Source: Rhizophagus clarus (lineage: Eukaryota > Glomeromycota > Glomeromycetes > Glomerales > Glomeraceae). From it: 64,000 bases of DNA. The notes below the pieces were generated by a model that worked only from the letters and a program-made list of their open reading frames with translations, ran no database searches and was not told the DNA's origin. The stretch spans positions 1-64,000 of the forward strand of contig BLAL01000017.1 in assembly GCA_015698045.1 (NCBI GenBank), read 5' to 3'. Below, piece by piece: positions 32,161 through 44,639 of this stretch (positions are counted from its first letter, which is position 1; the number at the start of each line of letters is the position of its first letter). The position numbers were made by a program, and so were the translations under genes.

Positions 32161-32906
32161 AAAAAAAAAAAAATTATTTTAATTATAACCTTACAATTGT
32201 TAGAAGATTCAATCCTTATATATATATATTTTTTATCAAAGAAAATGAAATAATTTGATCCGAAGGACGAACTTTTCTTGGCGGTTTTCTTTGTTCAACA
32301 CTATAATTTAGGCAATTCTTTCATAGGAATACCAAAATTGGATTCTGCGCTTCAAAGTATAAACAATGAAATAATAATACGAATAGCAATTTTCATTCAA
32401 TTATGTATTAAGTAGGAAAAGAAATCATTGTATAATAATTGTTTTTAGACATTCCGGAACTATTCCGAAGATAAAAAGAAATTGGTTTGAGGGCTTGTAA
32501 AAAATTTTAAACTCACACGATCCTGTTGTATAATTGACATTTTAAGGTATTATTAAAATTATAATTTCATTATATGGCGTAGTCGGCAGATGAGCTTACC
32601 GAATTTGGTTTATTATCATAGTTGGCTCATCGGAATTGTATTCCCGGTGGTATTGTATGTAAAAAAAAATTAAAAGATTACACAATAAAGTTTATCTTTT
32701 GGTTATGTTTTACTTTTCCCATGTCAAATTAAAATTAAATCAATCAACCTTATAATATATAGTCAGACGAAGATCATCTAAGAAAAAATCAAAGTAACGT
32801 GTAATCTTAATGGTAGAGTTGTAAAATAATGTGCAACTTTATGAAACGAAAAAGTGTTTGGCTATTCGGTGCAAAAATACCAAAGGTCATCTGGTCATAT
32901 CCATTA
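32161..32906. other. No gene seen
   Basis: AT-rich. A sequence resembling an RNA polymerase III A box (TGGCGTAGTCGG, 32575-32586) is present, but no tRNA fold could be built around it. Confidence 0.4.
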
Positions 32907-33026
32907 CACTGTAGTGATGTGCATTGGAAGATTGAAAGCTATTGGAATCTTCCAATTCTTCCAATTCCAAGCTTTCCAATTCCAATAAAAAGTCATTGGA
33001 AGCACAAAATGCACATCACTGCAGTG
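32907..33026. mobile_element. 120-bp MITE-like element with 19-bp terminal inverted repeats
   Basis: CACTGTAGTGATGTGCATT (32907-32925) and the reverse complement of 33008-33026 (CACTGCAGTGATGTGCATT) match at 18 of 19. The interior is a run of TTCCAAT / ATTGGAA motifs that fold on themselves. The ends coincide with a near-palindromic CACTGCAGTG, so a target duplication cannot be separated from the terminus. No coding capacity. Confidence 0.85.
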
Positions 33027-33059
33027 AGATTTCACTATTACACATAAATCACGTGAAGT

Positions 33060-34027
33060 TTTCTACAATTAGGTACATACCTTCGATAGCGGAAGTTTTG
33101 GGTACCACGCCAGTAAGATGGTTTCCGGGGTGGCGTCTGGACATTTTGAAGCAACGCAAAGTTCGAGAAAAGTTCGTTTTATCTTTGCATAACGTCCCTG
33201 AAGAATTTACGCAGCAACAGACTCTGGAACCGCGCTAATAGTCACGCGTCTCTGAAAAATCAGAACGTCAAAGCTTTTAAAGTAATACGGACGAATAAAG
33301 GAGAGAGGTTATTCCTAGGGTATTTCGAGAAATACGATACTACGTTAAAGCCCTTAACGCCCCGTTCCCTGGAGAATGCCGAATGTCGATGGTCTAAATC
33401 TTCACCACCTCCTCCACAGTCCAACAAGAAGAAGAAGGACAGCTCTTCGTCACAGCAACCTCAAAAGCCTATTAATTCACACCGGGCTTCTTCTCAAAAC
33501 GAGTCAAAAAACAATCGCAAGAAGAACCCAACTACTGGAAGCAACGACAGCAAAGTGGAACTGTTGAAGCTTCTGGTCTCTCTTTTAACCTGTTTTACTA
33601 ACGTTTTTTTTTTAGCCGGGTGCATTCGAACTTTCGGCTCTGTTTCCAAAATCCTTTAACGCTGTGATATCACCCCGATAGCTAGCGAATGGTCTTTCCC
33701 TTAGGATGAGAATTTTCATTTTATTTTTTTTAGTTATTCCGAAGGATTGAGCATTTATAGAATAGTTTTCTATTTTACATATATATATATAGTTTTATTT
33801 TCTTGGGGGCCGCTTGTCATTGCTCGCGAGTTCTCTTCGCTTGTATTTTTTTTTCGCTTTCCTCTATTCCCCCATTTTTACTTCCGACCCTTCCCCTAGT
33901 GTGTATAGACGCTCCCAGGCTGGTCGACACGTTAGTGTTGAGTTAGTATTGGAGAACATCGCTCTTTGTTATTCGACATTAGTGTATAGATACTTGCTAA
34001 CTGATTTATAATAAATAAATAAATAAA
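33060..34027 (+). mobile_element. Truncated LINE (non-LTR retrotransposon) remnant
   Basis: G/C content is higher than the surroundings. It includes an ORF1-type fragment, then about 350 bp of non-coding 3' sequence, and ends in (AAAT)n at about 34007-34027, as LINE 3' tails do. ORF2 (endonuclease and RT) is absent. A second (AAAT)n run at 34090-34121 may be a further copy end. Confidence 0.55.
33150..33659 (+). pseudogene. LINE ORF1-like fragment, basic Ser/Lys-rich tail
   Basis: The frame is open from about 33160 to TAA 33657-33659 after one shift near 33217. It first reads KFVLSLHNVPEEF, then (shifted) LWNRANSHASLKNQ, KAFKVIRTNKGERLFLGYFE, and a P/S/K/N-rich region (SPPPPQSNKKKKDSSSSQQ, RKKNPTTGSND) ending KVELLKLLVSLLTC. 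The first part resembles the RNA-binding region of fungal LINE ORF1 proteins; the basic tail would bind nucleic acid. No ATG precedes it, consistent with 5' truncation. Confidence 0.5.
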
Positions 34028-34904
34028 TGGGTACATATTACAACGTTATTGTACTGTAATGTAATTACTTTTTCTGTGGTTACCTACAGTAAAAATAAAA
34101 ATAAATAAATAAATAAATAACGGGTACAGCTAAAGGGATAAAATCTATCTATTTGCCATCCTCGGACGTTACCATAAACAGATCCTAAAGGTGGTTACAC
34201 AAACGATTAAGATTTTTTTAATTTTTTTTGACACGCGTACATGGAAAAGCAGCCGATTTCAAAAGTTAAGATTGTATATGACGGCTTTATATAGACGAAG
34301 TTGGTTTGTTTAAATTGGACCACTAGTTACTCTGTTCTTGGTTTTATATATGTTTTACTATTTTAAAAGTTAAAATCTTTTTTTCTTTTTAAAATACCAA
34401 TAAAAAATTATAAATACTTTTGTTTAAACGTTTACAATTAGTGTCTTTTCTTTTATTACATATGCCTTATTTTTAAGTGTTTAATAAAACTTTGTATAGT
34501 TTTGAGGTATTTCTAATAACTGATTAGAGACGTAGCTTCGTGTTGTATCAATATGGCATGCATGAACTTATCATATGATGACGTAGTTAATCAAGTTATG
34601 CTGCTTATTATAAAATTCAAATGCTTTACTTTCATTTTTTCGGTTCTCTATTTTATGTGGTTTTTTCGAAAAATGTTCAAAGCGAAAAGTTTCCTGACGA
34701 TTTGCATTCATATGCAAACAGTATTGAAATTCAATTACATATAAGTATACCGTCGACTAATCAAATTTCTGGAAAATCGGTTAAACGTTATTACATAAAG
34801 GAAAATAAAATGAACGAAAGACTTAATTGAATTTTATTCAAAGAAACATTTTAAGTAATGTTGTTCTTAATCCTGGACTTTTTATACAAATTTGGGTATT
34901 CAAG
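34028..34904. other. No gene seen
   Basis: AT-rich. Short overlapping open stretches near 34553-34830 have no recognisable features. Confidence 0.45.
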
Positions 34905-35290
34905 TAGAAGGCATCTACAGTTAAAAAAATGGGAGAAATGTTAATAAAGGTATTACTAACGTCCCTAGTTCCAATTCCTAACACCTACCTTCTATTCCAA
35001 AATCTAAGACCAAAAACTTACGTCTAGACGTTCAGTTAGATACCTGCAAATGAAAAAAGACAAGAAAAATACTAATAAAGATTACTAATATTCCCTAAAT
35101 CCTTACTTCCTAATTTCTGCCTTCCATTGAAACCGATCCCAACTTCTGAAGTCCAATATCTAGGAGGTATCTACAAAATTAAAAAAAAAAAATCAAAAGG
35201 AACGTTAGAGAATTTCACTAATGTTCTCTAAACCCGCCCTCCAGTTTCACAAGTGGCATTCTTATTCCAATTCTATTCGTTCCCGGCCCA
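34905..35290. repeat. Degenerate tandem repeat, three ~125-130-bp units
   Basis: Units start near 34908, 35040 and 35164 with (G)CATCTACA / GATACCTGCA / GTATCTACAAA, then an A-rich run. TACTAATRTTCCCTAA-type and CCTTCCATT-type segments follow in the same order. Similarity is partial but colinear. Confidence 0.65.
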
Positions 35291-36658
35291 GTAGTACTTA
35301 AAACATTTATTTAAAAGGGAAATTTATTATTTTTTTTTTTTTTTTAATAAAAAAATAAATAAATAGATAAATATTGTTTTTACCTTTTCATTTCCATTAG
35401 CTTAAAAAAAAAACATTAATTCTTAAAAAAAAATATCTAATTAAAAGAAAATTTTGAAAAAAAAATTTCGAAAATAGTTAAAAATAAGAATTTTTTTTTG
35501 TAATAAAAATAAAAATGATTAAAAAAAGTCGTATTGAAAATATTTTTTTTAAAAAAAAATATAACGAAATAAAAAAAAAATCTATAATCTCAAGAAGTAT
35601 ATTTGCTGAGTATAGTTAGTATCATACTTACTATACTAGTTCTATTATAGAGATTTACATGGTCGAAAATAAGAACCTTGCGCCGTCTCGGCCCGGAACA
35701 TTTAAAACCCGGGTCCGGGCCTGGTCATACTAATTTTCGCCCCAAGTCCCCATTGGATCCGATGCAGAATTAGCTCGGATTCCATGTATTGACGGCAGAA
35801 GAAATGGGACCGGATGATTACAAATGATTACAAATCAAAAAAATTCCAGATGTTGATCAATCAGACGCCAGAATCGATGGAAGTAAGGGCATAACCGCCC
35901 GGGCCTATAAGTTTTACCAACCTGAACGGTCTTTATATATATATTTAGTTGAGAACAATTTTATTCATATTCTTGTCTTTGATTAATGTTGCGAACGAAA
36001 CTTTTTTGTGATTGACGAAGCGTTTCGTTAAATTTTCCGGAACTTCTTCCGAAAACTTCGTAACCTATATCTATTTCTAAAGCTTGCCTAACCCTAATTT
36101 TATCTTTTTTACTAATTAATTTACCTTTTTTAGAAAATAAAATATTCGTACGATTTATAAATTTTTATATAGTATGCATTATTACAGAATTTACATAATT
36201 ATTTTCATCTACATTTAACATTATTCTTACTATTCTTAATTTAAACTTTTTAATTAATATATTACTTAAATAAATATCAAATCATCATCTAATAGGTAAA
36301 TTAATTACGTTTGCGCACAGTTGTGATATAAAAATCAGCCAATCGATTCCTATTTTGTATTAGGAGGTTTCGGAGGTTTCGGAATTTACACCTGTGGTGA
36401 AACTAGTTTCACCCAGTTTCGCCCACAGTAGGTTTCGGTTTCGTCCGCGACATTGATATCTAAAGTAAAAAAAAAAAGAAAAAAAAAAAAAAAAAATAGT
36501 GGATGTACAATTTGTGAGATTACTGTTTGTTACACACAATGCGCCCCTCACATTAAATATTTGTCACGCGATAATTTTCCCTTAACAACTCCCAACTTTT
36601 TTTCATTTTTCAATTTTTACATTTGAAAACAAAACAAAACAAAAAACAAAAAAAAAAA
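35291..36658. other. Homopolymer-rich spacer with one G/C-rich patch
   Basis: Long A and T runs (35329-35345, 35400-35580). A CCCGGGTCCGGGCCTGG patch at about 35708-35724 stands out from the AT-rich surroundings and may be an element end. No gene is seen before the F-box ATG. Confidence 0.5.
36396..36413. repeat. Perfect 18-bp palindrome
   Basis: GGTGAAACTAGTTTCACC is its own reverse complement. It lies in a stretch with several GGTTTCGG motifs (36365-36445), about 250 bp upstream of the second F-box gene. Confidence 0.85.
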
Positions 36659-38158
36659 ATGTTGGAACTCAACAAAGACGTAATTTTTTTAATATTAGAA
36701 GAATTAAAAGATGATCAAAAATCTCTTTATTCATGTCTTTTAATTAACAAAACTTGGTGTGAAACGACGGTACCAATTTTATGGAAAATTTCTGGATTAC
36801 ATTATCCAAATGATAGTAATACAAAGATTAAATTATTAAATGTAATACTTTTACATTTATCAGAAGAATCAAGAAATACTTTAAAGGTTCAAGGAATCGA
36901 ATTTCTTATTACAAAAAAATATCAACGACCTACTTTTAATTATATTAGTTATTGGAGATATTTGAATTTATATCTTTTGGAAGAAATGTTAAATGTTTTC
37001 GTTTCTCTTAAAACTATTGAAAGATCTCAATTATCAATTGTTAGAGAGGAAATATTGAAATTATTTATTAACAAAAATACAAAATTTATTGATCTTTATA
37101 TACCACAACGATTTGATTATCAGATATATCTTATTTCAGGGGCAGAACATTGCTTTTCAGAACTTGATTCTCTTCGTTGCGATGCTAATATCGATCAAGA
37201 TATTTTAAAAGGATTGTCAAAGATAAGCAAGTCAATTAAAAGATTAAGATTTGATAATATAATGCAATACAATGATCACAACAAAAATACTGGAATCATT
37301 TCATTAATCGAAACTCAAGAAAATCTAAAAGATATTTGTTTCAACTGTTATTCAAATATAAGGGATAAATCATATTGCATGTCCCTTGAGGAATCATTAA
37401 CTATAAATGCGAAAAATATTCAACATTTAAAACTAGATTGGGCACCTACTACAGATACTCTTTCATATCTTGTAAACTTAACAAGTTTAGATATAAATTT
37501 AAGTTTAATAAATTTCAGTTTAATGAAGTTACCTCATTACACTAATTGGAATCATTTAAAAAGTGCATCTTTACCGGCTTTAAAAATTTTAAGAACTCAA
37601 CAAGTCCCATCTAAAATTTTGGCAAATTTAATTGAAAATACGAAAGGAGAACTTACTGAAATTAGTATTTGTTATGAAGGTGTTGATAATAAAAAACTTA
37701 TTCAATCAATTTATCAAAATTGTCCAAAACTTAAATATCTTAAATTATCTTTTATCAACAACGATATTTCAGAATTAGAAAAATTATTAATTAAATGTCA
37801 ATATTTAAATGGATTGGTTGTTATTATATTCGAAAATGAACCTGATTGGGACAATTTATTTAAGATATTCGTTAGATCTTCACCAATTAGTTTATATAAA
37901 TTTAAATTTTCTTCTTTTAGAACCCTTAAATTAGAAACTTTAAAATTCTTTTTTGATAATTGGAAAACCAGACATCCTATTTTATTACAAACAAATTCAC
38001 TTTATAGTCTTTATAATACAAATACGGAAAAGCAACAGCAGATAAATGATTTAGTCAAAAGATATAAAACGAAAGGGATAGTTAAAACGTACGACGTTTA
38101 TTGGCATATACATACTATTGAAGATTTTGAATGGGCTCAAGAGAAAAAAACATTTTAA
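36659..38158 (+). CDS. F-box/LRR-like protein (paralogue 2)
   Basis: 499 residues from ATG 36659. The start is set by MLELNKDVIFLILEELKDD, the F-box, followed by SLYSCLLINKTWCETTVPIL. The body is built of irregular LRR-like segments (IKRLRFDNI, IQHLKLDWAPT, SYLVNLTSLDINLSL, LKYLKLSFINN, YLNGLVVIIFE). It is closely similar to the gene at 26834-28234 along its whole length. It keeps the full LTSLDINLSLINFSLMKL region that the other lacks. The A-rich leader directly before the ATG resembles that of the paralogue. It is expected to act as the substrate receptor of an SCF ubiquitin ligase. No introns, stops or shifts. Confidence 0.87.
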   Translation: MLELNKDVIFLILEELKDDQKSLYSCLLINKTWCETTVPILWKISGLHYPNDSNTKIKLLNVILLHLSEESRNTLKVQGIEFLITKKYQRPTFNYISYWRYLNLYLLEEMLNVFVSLKTIERSQLSIVREEILKLFINKNTKFIDLYIPQRFDYQIYLISGAEHCFSELDSLRCDANIDQDILKGLSKISKSIKRLRFDNIMQYNDHNKNTGIISLIETQENLKDICFNCYSNIRDKSYCMSLEESLTINAKNIQHLKLDWAPTTDTLSYLVNLTSLDINLSLINFSLMKLPHYTNWNHLKSASLPALKILRTQQVPSKILANLIENTKGELTEISICYEGVDNKKLIQSIYQNCPKLKYLKLSFINNDISELEKLLIKCQYLNGLVVIIFENEPDWDNLFKIFVRSSPISLYKFKFSSFRTLKLETLKFFFDNWKTRHPILLQTNSLYSLYNTNTEKQQQINDLVKRYKTKGIVKTYDVYWHIHTIEDFEWAQEKKTF

Positions 38159-39189
38159 TTGATCATTTGGGGACTTTTTTATTTTATTTAGAAATTAATT
38201 TTTTCTTTATTTTTGTATGTATTAAACGTTATAATAATAAATAATAAATTATATTAACGTTATCCGGAGCGAAGCGTAGAAATTTAGTATGATTTGTCTA
38301 AAATGTGAGATTTCTAGTTATCATGACAGACTGTTAGTCAATTTTTGAAAACATGAGATAGATGATTTTACTCTGGCGCTGAAGCATCATAAGAATTTGT
38401 TCATATTTGATAATGAATTAAATTCGGTATTATAATATCGTTATAAAATTAGTCGAAGTTACAAATCAGCTGGAGTCGAAGTTAACAAGATAGAAAAGAA
38501 GAAGTTATCTATCAACTATATATCATCAAGGAAAAGCATTAACGATATAAAGTTGTGAGTATTAATTTAACATTATTCTAAAAGTGATGGCATTTCAGGA
38601 TAACTAATTTTACGTTCGTTTAACCAATAGAATTGAATTTACTCTAATATTGAGATGGAAGGGAAAGGCATCGATAAAAAAAAATTAAATGAAATGAAAT
38701 GAAATGTAATTGAAAAAAGAGAGGGAGGACATTTCACCCTCATCTTTGAATTTAGATGTGACAGTGAACTAGGAAACGGAAGCCGTTGGAACAAAATTAA
38801 ATTTGTGATACGATCACGTGGAGGATCAGAGCGATCAGAATTCAGACATACTGTATATTACAATTCTTTTTACTTTACAACCCACGCTTAGTAAATTTAT
38901 ACGAACTCCGTTAATTGTATCTAAATTTTCACAAATTTATAATAGATCAAACTATGAGATCACGACGACGTTTAAACTTTCCAGTTTGATTTTTAATCTC
39001 TCACCTGATTTCTGAGAACGCTCTGGCTAAATAAGTAACTATATCACAAATACTTATTATCGTTTTTTCACCACCAGCATAAGTTTCATCACATGGAATA
39101 ACCTCGAGAAAATTCGCTAAGGGAGTGTTAGATGCTGAAGTCACGGGATGTATCCTTTATCACCAGACGGACGCGGCAGGTCATTCAGT
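38159..39189. other. No firm gene
   Basis: Mostly non-coding. An open stretch at 38818-39015 (SDILYITILFTLQPTLSKFI) could belong to the decayed sequence that follows. Confidence 0.4.
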
Positions 39190-39825
39190 AATAATTCAAC
39201 TATAATCCTTTTGCTGAAATCTCAAAAAATATTGAATTTTCTGAGCCATCGTATCAAAACTATATTTTTTCCCTGCTGACGGATGATATATTAAACGAAA
39301 TTACTCCTCGTTATACATACTAATTGAGTCTTGGCAGATGATTCCAGCTATCACTTAGGAACATCTTCCTACATATTATGATTTCAAAAATCACGCCATT
39401 AAACTGATCTCAATTATTAAGGAACATTCGATGGCTGCTTTATCATCTTATATAACTCAATTTATTAATAGTAGCTCGATTTTCCGGAATTTGACTATGT
39501 TAGATGAACAATGCGAATATAACTTTAGACATTAAGCGTCTCATTTCCTAATTGTGCATAATTTTCCCTTACAGAACTTTCTAACCTATTTTTCTCCGCC
39601 ACAACTTATCGGTAAATTCTTTTCCGACTTCACTGAAGGCAAGTTGTAAATTCAGAGTTGCTAAATTTGTCAACTATGAAAAATCTTTGCCTATAACCAA
39701 GCGTACCAAAAACGATATCGTCTACGTAAACAACGTTAAACAAAAGGAAAAAAACTGGCTAGGGGAGCTATTCGTTAAGTTTATAGTAATAAAGAATGGT
39801 GTATTGATTTTTTACTAACGCTCCT
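39190..39825 (+). pseudogene. Decayed ORF, unknown family
   Basis: Protein-like stretches occur in changing plus-strand frames: NPFAEISKNIEFSEPSYQNY and IFSLLTDDILNEITPRYTY (about 39202-39321); DFKNHAIKLISIIKEHSMAA and LSSYITQFINSSSIFRNLTM (about 39381-39533); FSLTELSNLFFSATT then LIGKFFSDFTEGKL (about 39560-39645); and RVAKFVNYEKSLPITKRTKN (from about 39655). At least four frame changes separate them. I have no family assignment; possibly a transposon-encoded protein. Confidence 0.45.
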
Positions 39826-42800
39826 TTCTTTAAATTAGAGCGCTGGGCCGGACTTGAGGTAAGTTATCAAGTATAGACTCTTTTAATTATGATTGTACTC
39901 TTACGAGCGGTAACTAGAAGTAAGAAAGTCTCAAAAATTGTTTTTGGAATTAAACTAATTAAGCAAGTATGTGCTCTCCAATAAGATAAGATCAAAAAAA
40001 AAAATATGAAACTATCGTACTGTTTCCCTTATACTGTAAATATATCTTCTTCTTTCTGACCGTACTTTGGTCAAATTAGAAAAACCTTTGCCACTAACCT
40101 TTACATCATAATCATCATTCATCAAATTGTTTTGGATTAAATAGTAATTTTGGTGTTGTAACAAATTGAACAAAGCGATAATTATGAATACATAAAAAAT
40201 TGACTTTTATTTATTAATAATTTTCTTATCATCTCTATTGATTACATATTACCATAATATTTAAAATAATTACTTATGCGAAAGTGTTTGTCAACACGAT
40301 TTCAAACTAATGCGAAATTTAATTTATATACCTATTTGCCGCAAGATTTCAATGCATTCTATTGTTAAATAGATTTAACTTTATTATGTTAGCATATATT
40401 ATAATCAAGTATGCCCATAACATAGAAATATGTGTCACTTCCACGGGCACCAACGGCCTGCCCTCTCATATCAGTCGGCTTGTGGGACCACCTAGTGGCA
40501 TCATAGTAGCTACGACTTTTGTGCACAAAACAGATGACTACTAGCCAGTGAGCATATGGTACGTACTACGAGCACATAAACTCCTATGTCATAACACTCA
40601 AAAATAACGCACGCTCATAAAGCAAGTAGACGGAAATACTGACCTTTGATACTATACTCCAAAAATGATTTGCAGTCCCGTGACTTTAATATATACCGTG
40701 GTTGGACGAAATATACCACGAAACTGGCCTAAATAATTAAAATTCCTCAAGAGTTCCTGGAGTGTTCCTGGTGTTGTCCGCATTTGCTGAGTGATTAATA
40801 TGATACAAATAAAGTTGCGAAAGCTAAATAAGTACCACCCACCTTTTCTTTTTGCTTCTTGTTTCCTTGGTTGAAAGACTTTCTTTACTTTTGATCATTC
40901 ACCTACAATACTTATTACCATTGTAAAGCTTCTAATCACCTTAAAAGAGAAAGGGAAATAATAACGTATTACAAAGAATATCAAACGAACTGGTAGTAAA
41001 GTTTGTTAAAAAAAAAAATTAAAATAAAAAATATAAAACAAATCTTACCGAAATATCACGTCCAAGGAAATCTGAAAGACCAAAATGTCGGTAAAAAAGC
41101 TAATATTTGAAACGTTACTAAATGATTTGTAAAGAATTTGTAGAGACTTGAAACATTTTTTTTTTTTTTAGGATTATTGTTGATTTTGAATAGCATGTTT
41201 GAAGATAATTATAGATAGACATTTTTGTAATTTTTTTTGAGAAAGTAGGGAAATTGGTGAACGATAATACGCGATTTTTTAATTGCTACGGGCTATGTTA
41301 CATGATGAAGCTGACTTTTTTTTTTTAGAAAATAGAAAATTGCATCATATTTAATATATGAATATGGAAAGCGCTGCGGATGGCTGAGAATAAAAATTTT
41401 CATTGGCTCTTTGTCCGTTTGTCGCGTCTCCTATGACGGTAAACTCTGAAGTCTCTGATTGCCCGTTCCTTCAGTTTACCATATTGAGTGGTATAACTAA
41501 TCATTAATCAGTGTCGGATTTTGAAATTATAAAAAATTGGCTTTTCGTTCTTATTTCCTTTTTAGGTAAAAAAAAAAAGGTTTTAACAGATATGACATAC
41601 TGTATTTTAGTTATATCCTGAATTTGTCCGGAATATGGTTCTAAAATTTATTTTCGTATTATACGCTAACCCAGCTAACAATGCTACAAATTACGGAATA
41701 AAAACTAAAATTTGCCAAGATTATTTCTTACTTTTTTAGGAATTCTTCATATTACTTTTTTTAATCATTCATATAAATAACTTCCCAAACTATGGATTCA
41801 ATGTAACACTGAATACTTCTCAATCCTAGTAATGCACAAATAAATGAATAATTAGATTAGCATAAATGAAATATTCAACGTTGCGTGCTAATTACAATAT
41901 AAGAATAATTAATAAATAACGCCAAATACTTCGAGAAGAAAGAGTTAAAACGACACAAATTTTTCATATCAAGGAAAATTAATGGTTAAATTTTGGTTAA
42001 TTTGTGTTTCAATCAGACATCTGACGGACAATCCATTAAATTAGGATCTGCATTCGACATAAGAAATGATCTCGACCATATTTTATTAATTGAATGAAAA
42101 AAATAATAGTGTAACTTTAGTCGATTGAATTTTTCATTTGTCGGATGATATTTTAATCCGTTCCTAATCTCTTTTTTTTCATCTTGTTAAAAGAGAGGGT
42201 TAAGTTTATTATGAAGTATCAAGTATGTTTGTTTTGTACTTCGTAGGATACGCCAAAAGACATACCTTTTTTATTAATTAAAACGTTCGTGTAATTGTTT
42301 ATAACGGGTTTAACGGATTGGAACTCTAGTGTAGAAAATTGGTGACAAAACAAAAGAATTTCTTTGTTTAACAACAGAAATAATATATTTCTATAAATTA
42401 ATTCGTGTTTCCTTCAAATAAATGAAGTTTTTCCGTACAAAAAATTAAATAAGGCTCATTTATCACAATACGGTTTTCAATGTTTTCAAATATTCTATTC
42501 TGATTTGTACAGACCAAATGATGAAACTTTTTGTATTAATCACTTAACGTTATAGAAAATTTAAAACATAGCGCAATTCTTATTTCACATGATCAGAGTA
42601 CGAACGTTCACGTGATAGTGCCTGCTAATTTTATAATGCGTAATGCCGAGTAATTAAGACTTAAAAAGAAATTAATTACGCAGGTTAGATAAGGTTGAAG
42701 ATACATGCTTTGTAAAGCATATTTACTTCATAACACTTCATATACAAATAGTTTAAATTTTCAAGTTTGTTTTTTTTTTTTATCAATTCATTAAATTAAA

Positions 42801-44639
42801 TAATTTAGCAAAGAGCCAATAATTTAATAGATTCGTGGTGTTTCTAAATATCACAATATTTAATTATAGTGTATTACAATAATTTACGGATAAAAGTAAA
42901 ATTGATGATGGCTAATAAATCAATGTCAAATAGAATTACGTTCGTAACGATAGTGAAAATTTTTTTTCAGTCACTCAGAAATTTTAATTATTCGGAAAAT
43001 TCGGTAAACCGGAATTTTCCGATAATTCTTTTTAATTGGTCTCAGGTGAACGTACATTGTCGATCTTTTAATTAAAAAATTTTTGAGAAAGCGAATAATC
43101 TATGTCGATTAAGGGACCGAATAAAAATTACGGTTCAATTAATTGTCTATGTAACATTACATTATTTTTTTTTTTTTTTCTTACAATGCCTGAATATCAA
43201 TTCTTGATGATTTACGATGCTGGGATTAACATTAGATATGTATAAATCTTCTGATATAAAATATTATGCAGTTATTTTATGTCGTTTTACTGCTTTAAGC
43301 AGATGTTAAGCAGATGTTACATTATTACAACCTAATTTGTTTATTTTAGTTTTTTTTCCTTCAATGGCAAGATTTGTTCTTATAAAGTAAATTCCTGCGA
43401 CTAATTAATAGGACTTTGGTTGGATTATTGTGTAAAAATGAACAATTTTTTTTTTCTCTCTCTTCTTTTTTTAAAAAAATTTCCATTATGATGTATATAA
43501 AAATTTGATAAATAACGATAAATTACTAATTTTTTTTTTCTGAAACCAATTTAATGTAAGGATCAAGAATTGCTGCGTCGCTAAAAATAACGTCCAACGG
43601 TTTTTACAGCAATATTTTTTCTGAAATCACGGGTAAAGCCTAATTAGGAAATAGCCGAACAATGTAACAACAGAAATGCTGCCATTTTATTTATATTTAT
43701 TAAATTTTGTTTATATTCCCGTGCAGATGATCTCACCATTCTATAATAAGTAATTCATCTTCACGCGCTAACGAGTAAACCCAAAAAATTGGTATCTGGG
43801 TTTTACAAAAATCGGATTGTTTTAATTAAAAATGTATAAATGCGGTTACCATTTTATACCAAAAAGGAATCTTACAATAGATTTTGGAACGTTTTTTAGC
43901 GGTGTCGTGATGATGTGTAACATTTAATTTATTTTACGTTGAAATATATATTCTGCGTTGCGAATGTTCGGAAGTGACGCTTTTTGTCAAAAATAATTGG
44001 TGCTACTAATTAATAAATATTTATAAGTGTTTAAATTTTGTGTTGCCTTCTGCAGATAGTAAAGTCGAATACGACAAAAGATGATGATAAGTTGGATTAC
44101 ATGATGTTATTTATTTTGTGAATAAACATTTTTTATTAATATTTTAACGCATGAAATTTATTCATGGAAATCCTTGTATTCATTCTCAATCTTTATTCTT
44201 TTATTCTAATGGTTTAATTTATGATAATAAAATATCCTATAAGATATTTATTCTTTCTAATAAAGTATTAAAATGTATTAAATAATATTATAATATGATA
44301 AAAATGGTATATTTTATAATTGTACTTCAATTAATTTACCAAATGCACTTTTAAACGTGATCACGTGTTACATGTATTATTTAAGCTCATTGTTTTCGTT
44401 CTATTCATGATGCACAATTTTAATTTTGGTAAAAATTTTTTCGAAAAATGTATAAAATTTAATACGATCGACAGTGATACACAATATATTACGTTAATTA
44501 ATTGCATGACATGAAATAGAAATAAACAAATCGTAATGAAATGAATAAAAAGGGAGATGCACCAAAAAATGCTTTCTTTTTTGTTCTCGCTTAGTTGTTA
44601 TTATTGTTAGTCCTTTCCTTTTCTTTCTTTTCCTTTTAT
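39826..44639. other. Long region with no recognised gene
   Basis: About 4.8 kb of AT-rich sequence. Items seen: a reverse-orientation copy of the CAAAATCCGACAC repeat at about 41512, and GAGTGATTAATATGATA with GAAAGCTAAATAAG at about 40788-40838, which recurs at about 50510. Poly-T and poly-A runs are common. Short open stretches (40362-40544, 42869-43075) have no protein-like character. Confidence 0.45.

Noticed and set aside
32575..32660. Possible tRNA (A-box match TGGCGTAGTCGG)
   Set aside because: No acceptor, anticodon or T-arm stems could be formed around it; at best a decayed SINE.
33814..34011. Open frame in the LINE 3' region
   Set aside because: Lies in the non-coding 3' part that ends in (AAAT)n; no ORF1 or ORF2 motif.
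40362..43075. Short open frames at 40362-40544 and 42869-43075
   Set aside because: Length is expected by chance; no recognisable composition, start context or neighbours.
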